Shown: positions 17,151-25,859 of the stretch, piece by piece
Position numbering within the stretch: position 1 is the first letter of the stretch
How the letters are laid out: each line of letters begins with the position of its first letter
From: CAYYWP01 sp050176585
Lineage (GTDB): Bacteria > Desulfobacterota > Binatia > HRBIN30 > CADEER01
Length of the DNA stretch: 32,572 nt
Assembly: GCA_050176585.1 (NCBI GenBank)
Contig: JBFXHX010000039.1
Span: 1-32,572 of the forward strand
Direction of reading: 5' to 3'
Translations under genes and position numbers: made by a program
Notes under the pieces: model-generated
Database searches by the model: none
What the model was told of the DNA's origin: nothing
What the model saw: the letters and a program-made list of their open reading frames with translations, nothing else

Positions 17151-17248
17151 TCGGACCGCGCATCGGCCGCGCTGGTGGCCACCGGACCGGTTTGTGGATA
17201 CAAGCCGACCAGCGATGCCGGCCGACGCGCCGGCGTCCGGAAAGGCAA

Positions 17249-17518
17249 ATGCCCATGCACGCGATGTTCGTGATGATGCGCGTCGATCCCGGCCACCTCT
17301 ACGAGGTGACCGATCAGATCGCGATGCTCGAGGTCGCCTCGGAAATGTACTCGATCGTCGGCGAATACGATCTGCTGCTCAAGATCTACGTCGCGGACCT
17401 CGCCGAGTTGGGCGAGGTCGTGACGAAGCGCTTGCACGGCATCGCACACGTGCGCGAGACGAAGACCATCGTCACGTTTGCGACCTTCTCGCTGCCACCC
17501 AACGCCACCCGGCGCTGA
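17249..17518 (+). CDS. Stand-alone RAM domain protein (Lrp/AsnC ligand-binding domain)
   Basis: 89 residues beginning MPMHAMFVMMRVDPGHLYEV. It shows the beta-alpha-beta-beta-alpha-beta pattern of the RAM domain: FVMMRVDPGH (strand 1 and turn), IAMLEVASEMYSIVGEYDLL (core with the SIVGEYDLL signature), LKIYV, LGEVVTKRLHGIAHVRETKT and the final strand VTFATF. No helix-turn-helix precedes it, so it is the ligand-sensing half without DNA binding. Such single-domain proteins form dimers and octamers and may bind amino acids or modulate full-length Lrp proteins. The ATG at 17249 is preceded by GGAAAGG and is preferred over an upstream start that would add unrelated sequence. It is divergent from the HyuB remnant and 136 bases upstream of TetR, so it may sense amino-acid products of the neighbouring enzymes (inference). 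Confidence 0.85.
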   Translation: MPMHAMFVMMRVDPGHLYEVTDQIAMLEVASEMYSIVGEYDLLLKIYVADLAELGEVVTKRLHGIAHVRETKTIVTFATFSLPPNATRR

Positions 17519-17600
17519 CGCGGCTCGAGCCCGCTTCCGCCGCCCGCGCGCGCTGCACGCTTGCCAGTGAGTCGGCGCGCGGGCTATCCACCCCGCAGGT

Positions 17601-17630
17601 GAGTAAGCGCTTACCCATAAGCGCTTACTC
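17601..17630. promoter_or_regulatory. Perfect 13-bp inverted repeat, likely TetR operator
   Basis: GAGTAAGCGCTTA at 17601-17613 and its exact complement at 17618-17630 are separated by CCCA. Each arm itself contains the palindrome TAAGCGCTTA, so the site is two tandem palindromes offset by 15 bases, the geometry used by TetR dimers that bind cooperatively as pairs. It ends 24 bases before the ATG at 17655 of the TetR gene. I expect autoregulation and control of the whole downstream operon. A Rho-independent hairpin is unlikely because there is no T-tract and a gene follows directly. Confidence 0.75.
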
Positions 17631-17654
17631 GATAGACGAGGTGGGGGAATCGCG

Positions 17655-18507
17655 ATGGCGAAGGCCCTCAAATCCAGCGCGCGCGCGACCGGTGCGCGCA
17701 AACCGCTGACGGTGAGCACGTCGTTCGGAGTCAAACGGGTGCTCGACCCGACGCTCTGGCGCGACGGCCGCGAGCGAATTGCAGACTCTGCGCTGCCGTT
17801 ATTTCGCGCAGTACGGGTACCACGGCACGCCGGTGCGGGCGATCGCCGATGCGGCCGGCCTGAGCGTCGGATCGATCTTCAACTACTTTCCGGAGAAGGA
17901 GGACATTCTGCAGTTCATCCTCGACCGCAGCCAGGCGCGCGCTGAGCAGGCCGTGGTCGATGTGCAAGCGGCGATCGACCGCGCCGATCAGAGCGGCGAC
18001 CCGGTCGAGGTCTTTCTGGACGTGTACCGCGTGTACGTCACCGCGACCGACACCATCCACCGGTTCACCCTGCTGGCATATCAAGAGACGAAATCGCTCC
18101 GGCCGGAAATGCGCGAGCCGCTGCTCGACCGCGAGCGGCCCTTCGCCGAGGCGCTGAAACGCGCCGCCCAGCCGGCCATCGACGCCGGGGTGTTTTCCAG
18201 CGCCGCGCTCGATCTCAAGGTGCAGTCGCTGATCGCGCTGTGCCATGCCTGGACGGTCCGCCACTGGGCCTACCGCCAGTATCCCTCCGTCCAGGAATAC
18301 CTCGCCGACCCGGGGCCGCTGGCAGTGGCGGTGATGGCGGCCGGCCGGCGCGCAGCGCTTGCGCATGTCGCTTCGCGGATGCCCGGCACTGCGGGCGACG
18401 CCCCGCTTGCAGGAGCGCGAGCCGCAGTCGAGGCGGACGGGCCGACACGCGCTCGCACTGCCCGCGCGCGCAGATCCAATCGCGAAGACGAGAAGGGCGG
18501 ACCATGA
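17655..18507 (+). CDS. TetR-family transcriptional regulator (one frameshift near 17800)
   Basis: The N-terminal frame from the ATG at 17655 (MAKALKSSARATGARKP...GRERIADSAL) supplies the first helix of a TetR DNA-binding domain. The next frame continues with RYFAQYGYHGTPVRAIADAAG, LSVGSIFNYFPEKEDIL: helices 2 and 3 with the recognition helix and the classic F-N-Y-F-x-x-K end. The two pieces join in register only with a single-base shift at about 17785-17805. A start at the TTG at 17779 would remove helix 1, so the shift is more likely a sequence error or recent mutation. The remaining ~200 residues are the variable all-helical ligand domain, followed by a Arg/Ala-rich tail. The double palindrome upstream is its probable operator. 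Its stop overlaps the DUF1329 ATG (ATGA), tying it to the envelope operon. Confidence 0.85.
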
Positions 18508-19757
18508 GATCACCACTGCTCGCTGAGGCCATCGCGATGTTCGCGGTGGCGGTTGGATGCGCTGCCGCCGCAGTCGACGGCGACGTCCCCTGGACTAAGT
18601 CCGTGCCTACCATCGAGGAGATCACGAGCGGCAAGATCAAGACCGGCGACCAAATCACGGCGGCGAACCTCGATGCCGTGCGCGCGCTGCTCCCCGAATC
18701 GTGGATTCGGAACATCGAAGACGGCGCCGTGCTCACCATCAACCCCACGACGCCGACCAACAACTTGCTCCCGCCGCCGCAGATCCAGGCCACCCTCGAC
18801 AACAACGGGAAGGCGTCAGTGGGCCCCGACGGCACCGTGACCACCAAGGACGGGTCAGCGTGGGTCGGCGGCTTTCCCATCCTGCAGCCGCAAACCGCGC
18901 TGGAGGTGATGGCGAACCGCACCTATTTCATCCCCGACGAGGTCATCGACGAGTACGACAACTATTGGGTGAATCCGGCCGGCGAGACCTACAAGACGAT
19001 CGTCGGACAGGTGAGCCAGTTCTACATCGACGGCCGCGTCTGCCTCGAGCCGAAACCCGTCGTCCCCGGCTTTCCCGGCGAGCTGATGCGCAGCCTGATT
19101 CACGACCTCGACCCCTACGATGTCAGGGGCCTGTCGGTGTTGAGCGTGCTGTACGTCGATCAGAGCAAATATCCGGACGCGTGGGGGTACATCCCCGTGC
19201 TGCGCCGGGTGCAGCGGTTCTCCTCCGCGCAGCGCTACGATTCCGTCGACGGCTCCGACCTCCGCTCCGGCGACCTCGGCGGGTTCTCCGATCCACTCGG
19301 CCTCTGGGACTTCACCCTAATCGACCGCAAACCGATGCTGGTGAACCTCACCAGCACGAACCCGATTCCGGAAAAGGGCAAGGACATCCCGCTGATCAAA
19401 GGAAAGTATCCCCGCGACGCGAAAGCGGAGCTGCGCGACACGTGGATCATTGATGCGAAGCCTAAGGACCCGGCGCACATCTACTCGCGCAAGAAACTCT
19501 ACGTGGACGCGGGCACATACCTATCCGTCGGGGATTTCTTCGATCGCCAGGACAACCTCTGGCTCGGCTGGCACACGCACTTCATCCGCGAGGATTCCCA
19601 CTGCGGGAACCATGCGCGTTCCACCCTGTTCCGCCTGTACAACTACCAGACCAATAGCGGCAGCTTCTACAACCTGTATCGCTGGGACTTCAACAAACCC
19701 AACGTCCTGTCGATTCAAGACTTCACCCTGAAGAGGATCACCAGTCGGGGTCGATAG
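18504..19757 (+). CDS. DUF1329 exported protein (outer-membrane lipoprotein-sorting-like)
   Basis: 417 residues. MRSPLLAEAIAMFAVAVGCA is a signal peptide; the VGC is not a clean lipobox, so secretion rather than lipidation is favoured. The mature part is DUF1329 over nearly its whole length: TIEEITSGKIKTGDQITAAN near the start, WIRNIEDGA, YDVRGLSVLSVLY, WGYIPVLRRVQRFSSAQRYD, LGGFSDPLGLWDFTLIDRKP and a C-terminal YNYQTNSGSFYNLYRWDF. The fold is related to LolA/LppX-type lipid-carrying half-barrels, so it is probably a periplasmic carrier for a hydrophobic molecule. ATG at 18504 overlaps the TetR stop. In proteobacteria DUF1329 genes travel with DUF1302, YCF48 and MMPL genes, as here. Intact. 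Confidence 0.93.
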   Translation: MRSPLLAEAIAMFAVAVGCAAAAVDGDVPWTKSVPTIEEITSGKIKTGDQITAANLDAVRALLPESWIRNIEDGAVLTINPTTPTNNLLPPPQIQATLDNNGKASVGPDGTVTTKDGSAWVGGFPILQPQTALEVMANRTYFIPDEVIDEYDNYWVNPAGETYKTIVGQVSQFYIDGRVCLEPKPVVPGFPGELMRSLIHDLDPYDVRGLSVLSVLYVDQSKYPDAWGYIPVLRRVQRFSSAQRYDSVDGSDLRSGDLGGFSDPLGLWDFTLIDRKPMLVNLTSTNPIPEKGKDIPLIKGKYPRDAKAELRDTWIIDAKPKDPAHIYSRKKLYVDAGTYLSVGDFFDRQDNLWLGWHTHFIREDSHCGNHARSTLFRLYNYQTNSGSFYNLYRWDFNKPNVLSIQDFTLKRITSRGR

Positions 19758-19852
19758 CTCAAGGAGGTGTAGGAGGCGCGCGATGTCCAACCCCGCCGCC
19801 GCGGGATGCGACCACCATCCGATGACGGCGACCGTTTCAAAGGGGGCACACG

Positions 19853-21193
19853 ATGAAACGAGCGATCGCGACGCTAGGGAGCATCACCGCGCTGGCCTTC
19901 CTTGCGCAGCGCGCGCCGGGGACGATCACGCTATACGAGGGAGAATACGGCGCCGTGGAGATGGCGGGTATTGCGCGCGTGCAGGCCGACATCCACACCG
20001 GCGACGGCAACCCCAACAATCCGGGACTCAATCGCGCGATGTTGCAGCTGCTTCGGCAACGGCTACTCACCGACACCACCTGGAACACGCAGGTCAAGAC
20101 TTGCGCCTGTTCGCGCGCACCCCGGTCTGGTTCGACACGACCCAGGATGCCGACGTGAACAATGTGGATTACGACGCCTTTCCCACCCGCTATGCGGGCG
20201 ACGGCTGGTTCATGCGCGCGGCGGGCGATGAGGCCGCCGCCGCGATCTGGGAGCTGTTCGCCCACTACAACCCCGGCGACTTCTGGATCCGGATCGGGCG
20301 CCCGACCATTGTGTGGGGCGACGTCGCCCCCACCCGGCTGCTCGACGACATCAACCCGCTCGATCTCAGCTGGCACGTGGTCCTGGAGCCGCTGGGCAAG
20401 GAGGCCTTCGACAACCTGCGCATTCCGCTCTGGGCGGCGCGCGGGGCGTACAGCCTGCCGTTTGCCCCAGATTTTCAGCTCGAGGTGTACCTGAGTCCCG
20501 ATGCAGTGGCCTTCATCTCCACGCAGCTGCCGGCCCGCAACCCGACTAAGGGCATCACCGGTGCGCAGGCGTCCTCGCCGCTCAACCTGATCAACCTGCC
20601 GCCGTTCATCACCTTGCGCGACGACATCGAAAACGGACAGCGCGGCGTGAGGTGGGTTGCGCTGGCTCGGCCGCTTGGTGGGCGTGGACTTCACCCTCAA
20701 CTGGTTGCAGCGCCACATCGGCGACGGGATCACCATATTCGACTCCTTCGTCCCCGATCCGGCCTCGCCGATCGGGGGCATCCCGCACCTCAAGCAGATC
20801 CATCCGCGCTTCAACACGGTGGGGTTTTCGCTGAACTACTTCGAGGCGCTCACCAAGATCGTCGGCCAGGTGGAGGCGATCTGGGACATCGACCGGCCGT
20901 GGGAGAACATCGGCGGGATGAGCAACGGCATCATCCGCCGGGCGCAGTACGGCTACGCGGTGGCCTTCGACCGGCTGACTTTCCTGATCCGCGAGGATCG
21001 CACGGCCAGCATCACGGTGCAGTTCGAGCAGCGCATCCGCGAGGGCGGCATCCGGCCGATCGGCGCGGCGGGCGCCAAAGTGGATCAGACGAACGAGCAG
21101 TTCACTATCCTGTTCAGCCAGCCGTTCCGCGGCTTCGGGGACGTCAAGCTTCCGTCTCGTACAATTATTGACGAGAGAGACGGGATCGGGGCG
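19853..21193 (+). CDS. DUF1302-family outer-membrane barrel-like protein, two frameshifts and lost C-terminus
   Basis: ATG at 19853 (AAGGGGG six bases before it) gives a signal peptide, MKRAIATLGSITALAFLAQ, then GEYGAVEMAGIARVQADIHT. After a shift near 20100 the frame reads LRLFARTPVWFDTTQDADVN and GWFMRAAGDEAAAAIWELFA, with FWIRIGRPTIVWGDVAPTRL, LDDINPLDLSWH and PDFQLEVYLSPDA. After a second shift near 20660 it reads VDFTLNWLQRHIGDGITIFD, FNTVGFSLNYFEALTKIV and YAVAFDRLTFLIREDRTAS. RIGRQxIVWG-type and D-x-N-P-x-D motifs are hallmarks of DUF1302. About 450 residues are recovered, while the family is commonly 550-650, so the last strands are missing. The frame then runs without a stop into the HEAT-repeat gene. 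It probably forms an outer-membrane pore or receptor partner of DUF1329. Confidence 0.8.
21155..21176. repeat. Imperfect inverted repeat at the DUF1302/HEAT junction
   Basis: TCTCGT-A-CAAT and ATTG-ACGAGA pair over ten bases with one bulged A. The motif lies exactly where DUF1302 homology stops and just before the HEAT-protein start, in a locally AT-richer stretch. It may be a small terminator or intergenic hairpin left after deletion, or a hotspot for the deletion itself. Confidence 0.4.
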
Positions 21194-22462
21194 ATGAGCG
21201 CAATCACGCATCGAGGGCGGGCGCTGTTGGCCCTCGGCGCCCTCAGCGCGGCGCCGCTCATGGCCGCCGCGCTCGCAGATTGGGACAAACCGGCCGACAC
21301 CGCTGCGCTCGTGCTGCAGCGAGCGATGGACGGCGCCGCCGAGGCGCCGCGCCGCGCCGCGTTCGACGCGCTGCTCGAGTACCGCTGCGGGCGCGCGCGC
21401 GTAGACGATCGATGCTTGGCGCTGCTGGCGGTGGCGGCGCGGCATGCGGACTGGGCGATTCGGTTGAAGGCCTTGCCGTACGCGGTGCGGTCGGATGCGC
21501 TGTCGGCGCGGTGCCGCCCGGCGGTGTACCGGGCGGTACTGCGCGACGACAGCGAGCTGGTCCGGCGAACGGGCGCCAAGCTCCTTTCCGATCAGGCGGT
21601 GCGTGAAGATCGGCCGGTGCTCGCGGCGATGCTCGAAGCCCCCGACCCGCTCGTACGCGAGTTCGCGGCTGGCGGACTCGTGCGCCTCGGAGACAGCCGA
21701 CACGTGGCCGCGCTGAACGACGCGCTGCGCGGTGAGAATCAAGAGCTGGCCCTGGAGGCCGCCCGCCTACTCGCCGCCCTGCAGCCCGACCGCGCAGGGA
21801 ATGCCGCGGCAGTGCTGAACCGGGCCCTGATCGACCCCGACGAGGTGCTCCGCACCAACGCGATCTACGCGTTGTCCGAGCTGCCCGGAGCGGAATGGTC
21901 GGAGTCGGATATCGTGCGAGCGCTCAACGACACCTCCCCGCTCGTCCGTTCGGCGGCACTCGAGATCCTGCCCACTATGCGCGCCGCGGCCCTTTCCGCG
22001 GATTGGCCGCTGGGGGCGCTCGCCCGGCGCTGGGATGCCGAACCCGTGGCGGGTTTGCGTTTCGAAATCCTTCACGCGCTCGGCGAGATCAGCCACCGGC
22101 GCGCCGCTCCCCCATCCGAGGTGGTACGGTTCGCCACGCTCGTGAAGCGCCACGAGACCGACGAACGCCTGCGCATCGCCGCGGAGGGCGTGCTCGCCGA
22201 GCACGACGGCGAGGCCGTGGCGCGGCTGGGCGCGCTGGCGGACGACGTCCGCCGTGACGTGACCGAGCGGCTCCTCGCGGTATCGTCGCTCGGGCGCAGC
22301 TGCCGGCGGGATGCGCTCGCGACACTCGCGCGACTGCTCGGCCGACCCGGCGGTACGGCGACCGACGCAGACGCGCTTCGGATCGGCGCCGCGGCGGCGT
22401 GGGTGCGGCTGTCCGCCGCGATCGAGGATCGGCATTGCAGCGCACGCGCGGACCGCACATGA
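21194..22462 (+). CDS. Exported HEAT-repeat protein
   Basis: From the ATG at 21194 (GGGATCGGGGCG just before it) the protein has 422 residues. A signal-like start, RALLALGALSAAPLMAAALA, is followed by ~350 residues of paired helices typical of HEAT/PBS repeats. Examples are RPVLAAMLEAPDPLVREFAA, LVRLGDSRHVAALNDALRG, NRALIDPDEVLRTNAIYALSE and RALNDTSPLVRSAALEILPT. Such solenoids are scaffolds that hold protein partners; here it would work in the periplasm between the barrel and transporter components. The frame is also open upstream into DUF1302 with no stop, so a fused reading of 601 aa exists. I prefer a separate gene because of the signal peptide. Its stop overlaps the ATG of the next gene (ATGA), so it is co-translated with the YCF48 protein. 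I know of no named homologue. Confidence 0.8.
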   Translation: MSAITHRGRALLALGALSAAPLMAAALADWDKPADTAALVLQRAMDGAAEAPRRAAFDALLEYRCGRARVDDRCLALLAVAARHADWAIRLKALPYAVRSDALSARCRPAVYRAVLRDDSELVRRTGAKLLSDQAVREDRPVLAAMLEAPDPLVREFAAGGLVRLGDSRHVAALNDALRGENQELALEAARLLAALQPDRAGNAAAVLNRALIDPDEVLRTNAIYALSELPGAEWSESDIVRALNDTSPLVRSAALEILPTMRAAALSADWPLGALARRWDAEPVAGLRFEILHALGEISHRRAAPPSEVVRFATLVKRHETDERLRIAAEGVLAEHDGEAVARLGALADDVRRDVTERLLAVSSLGRSCRRDALATLARLLGRPGGTATDADALRIGAAAAWVRLSAAIEDRHCSARADRT

Positions 22463-23438
22463 CGGGAGCAGCCGCGCGCATGCGCCACGCCGCCCTGCTG
22501 ATACCGCTGGCGGCCTGCCTCACCGCGGGGTTGGCGGCCGCCGGTTGTCATCGCGAGCGCGGAGGCACCCACCCCGCATCCGAGATGTCGCGCAGCACGG
22601 ATGAGGGGGTGAGCTGGCAGCCGCTCGCGTCCGGCGAGACTCGCCCGTTGTTCAGCGTCGCATTCGCCCCTGCGCGCCGCGGTGTCGCGGTGGGCAGCCA
22701 CCGTCTCGTCCTCGAGACGGCTGACGGTGGCTTCACCTGGACGCGGCGCGACCTCGGCACCGATCGGCAGCTATTCCTGGTGCGCTTCGCGAAAGGCGGC
22801 GGCCGGTTCATTCTCGGCGAGTTCGGTATACTCTGGCGTACCGACGACGGCGGTGCCAACTGGATGCCGGTCGAGCTGCCGTGGGACGAGTTGCTGCCCG
22901 CGCTGACCGCGCAATTCGGGCTGGTCGAGCCGCATTTGTACGACATCGCCTTTTCCAGTGCCCGCGGCTGGCAGGTCCGTGAGTGCGGGCTGATTCTGTC
23001 CACGACCGATGGCGGGCGAACATGGATCAGCAGCGAGGCGGTGGAATCTTCGACCCGCACCTCTTCGCCGTCGCGTGTAAAGGCGAAGATGCGGTGGTCG
23101 GCGGCGGCCAGCGCGGCGAGCTGCTGTTCAGCGCCGATGGCGGCGCGACGTGGGCTGAGCAGCGCGGCGACGGGCGGGACGTGTACGACCTCATCGCGTT
23201 CGATCTCGACAGCGAAGTGCTCGCGATTGGCGACCGCGGGAGCCTCATGATGTCTAGGCGGTCCGGCGCACCGGGTAGTTGGCAGACCGTACCCAACGCG
23301 GGCGCGCACACTGGCCAACCCTGGTTCGGGCGGGGGCGCTCGATCGGCTCGGAAGTGCTGTTGGTGGGCCAGTTGCGGGTGGAGCGATTGTCACTGGATG
23401 TCATTGCATCGGTCGCCGCCACATGGCGGCGGGAGTGA
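22459..23438 (+). CDS. YCF48/Hcf136-like beta-propeller, exported (frameshift near 23035)
   Basis: ATG at 22459 overlaps the HEAT stop. LLIPLAACLTAGLAAAGCHR is a signal peptide with a possible lipobox before C. The mature protein shows repeated Asp-box/BNR-type motifs: DEGVSWQPL, TADGGFTWTRRDLG, TDDGGANWMPVELP and TTDGGRTWISSE. After a frameshift near 23035 come SADGGATWAEQRGDGRD and LAIGDRGSLMMS. These are the blades of a YCF48-type propeller. A second small shift near 23330 may explain the irregular end SEVLLVGQLRVERLSL. Chloroplast and cyanobacterial relatives aid photosystem II assembly; in non-phototrophs the family is linked to this DUF1302/DUF1329/MMPL cluster with unknown role. The MMPL gene starts 15 bases after its stop. 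Confidence 0.82.
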
Positions 23439-23453
23439 GCGCACGAGGCGGAA

Positions 23454-25823
23454 ATGGAGTCGTTCGCGCGCAACGTCATCCGCTTCCGCTGGCCGATCCT
23501 GCTCCTCATCCTGGCGCTGACCGGATTCTTTGCCTGGCAGTGCATGTACGTGCGCTTTCGGATCACGCTCTCCGATTTGTGGCCGGTGGCGCATCCGTTC
23601 CTGGCTGTACACCGCACTTACGGCGACCAGTATGGCAGCCCGTTGACCGTCTTCATCATGGTGCGGGCGCGCACCGGCACGATCTACGACCGGCCCAGCC
23701 TGGAGAAGATCGCCCGCATCACCGCGGCGCTCGATGCGATTCCGGGCGTCAATCACGACCAAGTGGTGTCGCTCACCTCTCGCAAGGTGAAGACGATCAC
23801 GCTGCGCGGCAGCAGCGTGGCAGTCGAAAATCTCGTGCCCAGAGCCTTGCCCTCGTCCACCGCCGAATGGGAGCGTTTCCGCCGCGACACAGCGGCCGCG
23901 GGCGTGGTCGGCACGCTGGTGTCCTTCGACGGCACGTCCAGCTTGATTCGCGGCGACTTCATCGAGGCGCGCACCGCGCTAGCCGACGTCTTCGCACGGC
24001 TGCAGGCGATTCAAGCCGCGGAGACCGGCGAGCGCCACGAAGTCCTGCTCTTCGGCGAGCCGGTGTTGATGGGCTGGGTATGGACCTATCAGCGCGAGAT
24101 TCTCGGCATCCTGGCGGCCAGCCTGCTGGTCACGTTCGCGATGCTCTACTTCTACATCCGCAACGTACACCTCACGCTGCTGCCGATCCTGGCGACTGCG
24201 GTGAGCACCATCTGGGGTCTCGGGTTCGTCGGCTGGCTGCGCTACACGCTCGACCCCCTGATCATCCTGATCCCGGCGCTGCTGATGGCGCGCGGCCTCA
24301 GCCACGGGATTCAGAAGATCGTGCGCATCTTCGAGCTCGTCGACGACGACCTCGACGCCACCGCCAAAGCGCGAATGCTCATCCTGGCGCTGTTCGCGTC
24401 GGGCGGGCTCGGCATCATGACCGACGTGCTCGGGCTGCTGGTGATCGCCGTCTCCTCGATCCCGGTGATGCAGCACCTCGCGGTGTTCTGCGGCTTTTGG
24501 GCCGCGACCTTCCTGCTGACGGTGCTCATCTTGATCCCGGTGGTGATCGCGATCTTCGGGCTGCCGCCGAGCTGGCGGCTGCGGGAGCGCGCCGAGAGCC
24601 GGCTGACCACCGCGCCCATCGAGGCAATCGCCCACCTGGTCACGGGCCCGCGCGCGCGCTGGGTCGTGCTCGGCGCGGCGGTGGTGACACTCGGCGCCTT
24701 TGCGCTCTCCACGCGGGTCAGCATCGGCGACCGCACCGCCGGCACGGTCCTGCTCGGGCCCGACTCGCCGTACAACCGGGCCAGCGCGGCGATCAATGCG
24801 AACTTCGTCGGCACCGACGAGCTCTACGTCATCGCACGGCTGCGCACCCCAGAGGCCGCCGCGGCTGGCGACGGCGACCGCAGCGCCGCCGTGCTCGGCG
24901 TGCGCCAGGTGCCCATCCTCGCCCGCATCGACGACTTCCAGCGCTATGTCGAACGCCATCCGCGGGTGCGCCGCACCTTCTCGTACGCCGACTTCTTCCC
25001 GGTGCTCAACCGGCGCATGCACGGCAATGAGGTGAAGTGGGAGCAGCTGCCGGATACCAACGAAGCCGCCGCGCAGCTCTCCAACGTGCTGCTGCGGGGG
25101 ACCGCTCCCGGCGATTTCCGCCGCTTCGTGGACGACCGCTACCGCCACACCAACGTCATCGTATGGCTGGAAGACCACCGCGGTGAGACCCTGGCCGACG
25201 TGGTGGGGTGGATCCAACGCTACGCGCTGGCCGCCCCGGACAGCCCCGTGGTATTCGAGCTGGCCAGCGGACCGGCCGGCGTGCGCGCGGCTACTAACGC
25301 TGAGGTGCAGCAAAAACAGGTGCTGGTCTTCCTGTTGGCCACCGCGATCATCGGCACCGCCTGCTTCGCGGCGTTTCGCTCGCTCTGGGCAGCGGCAATT
25401 TTGACCATCCCCTGCGTCGCCACGAACTTCGTGGTGTCGGCGATCATGGTGCTGATGAACGTAGGCCTCGATGTCAACACACTGCCGATCATCTCGGTGG
25501 GCATCGGGGTGGGTATCGATTACGGGATTTACACTCTGACGCGCATCCTGCAGGAGATCCGCCGACTCGGCGATTTCGACCGCGCCATCGAGGTGGCGAT
25601 CCGCACCACCGGGCGGGCGGTATTCTTCACCGCGACCGTGATGATCGCCTGCGTCGGGATGTGGTACTTCGTCTCCTCGTTCCGTTTCATGGCCGAGATG
25701 GGCGCGCTGCTGGCGCTGGTGCTGGCGGTCAACCTGCTCGGCGCGCTGCTCGTCATTCCGGCGCTGGTGTCGGTCTTCCGGCCGCGCTTCGCCCTGACGG
25801 CTCGCTTGCTGGTGTGGGACTGA
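23454..25823 (+). CDS. MMPL/RND-family hydrophobe exporter
   Basis: 789 residues in the duplicated RND layout. TM1 lies at about 13-29 (WPILLLILALTGFFAW), followed by a periplasmic loop at 30-210. A helix block at 215-370 includes the LPILATAVSTIWGLG and LIILIPALLMARGLSHG segments, and TM7 lies at about 402-420. A second loop runs to about 620 and a second helix block to 785. The proton-relay segment VGIGVGIDYGIYTLTR at 682-697 holds D689, as in MmpL and HpnN-type proteins. At under 800 residues it is the short MMPL type used for lipids, hopanoids or polyketides rather than drug-efflux RND. ATG at 23454 follows GAGGCGGAA. It is the last gene of the TetR-led operon and intact, probably powering transport of a hydrophobic compound with DUF1329 and DUF1302 as envelope parts (inference). 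Confidence 0.93.
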   Translation: MESFARNVIRFRWPILLLILALTGFFAWQCMYVRFRITLSDLWPVAHPFLAVHRTYGDQYGSPLTVFIMVRARTGTIYDRPSLEKIARITAALDAIPGVNHDQVVSLTSRKVKTITLRGSSVAVENLVPRALPSSTAEWERFRRDTAAAGVVGTLVSFDGTSSLIRGDFIEARTALADVFARLQAIQAAETGERHEVLLFGEPVLMGWVWTYQREILGILAASLLVTFAMLYFYIRNVHLTLLPILATAVSTIWGLGFVGWLRYTLDPLIILIPALLMARGLSHGIQKIVRIFELVDDDLDATAKARMLILALFASGGLGIMTDVLGLLVIAVSSIPVMQHLAVFCGFWAATFLLTVLILIPVVIAIFGLPPSWRLRERAESRLTTAPIEAIAHLVTGPRARWVVLGAAVVTLGAFALSTRVSIGDRTAGTVLLGPDSPYNRASAAINANFVGTDELYVIARLRTPEAAAAGDGDRSAAVLGVRQVPILARIDDFQRYVERHPRVRRTFSYADFFPVLNRRMHGNEVKWEQLPDTNEAAAQLSNVLLRGTAPGDFRRFVDDRYRHTNVIVWLEDHRGETLADVVGWIQRYALAAPDSPVVFELASGPAGVRAATNAEVQQKQVLVFLLATAIIGTACFAAFRSLWAAAILTIPCVATNFVVSAIMVLMNVGLDVNTLPIISVGIGVGIDYGIYTLTRILQEIRRLGDFDRAIEVAIRTTGRAVFFTATVMIACVGMWYFVSSFRFMAEMGALLALVLAVNLLGALLVIPALVSVFRPRFALTARLLVWD

Positions 25824-25859
25824 GCCCGCCCGGTGCGCGGCGCCTCCCGAAGGAGAGCC

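Noticed and set aside
17601..17630. Intrinsic terminator after the RAM gene
   Set aside because: No T-tract, a double palindromic structure, and a position just before a TetR start favour an operator.
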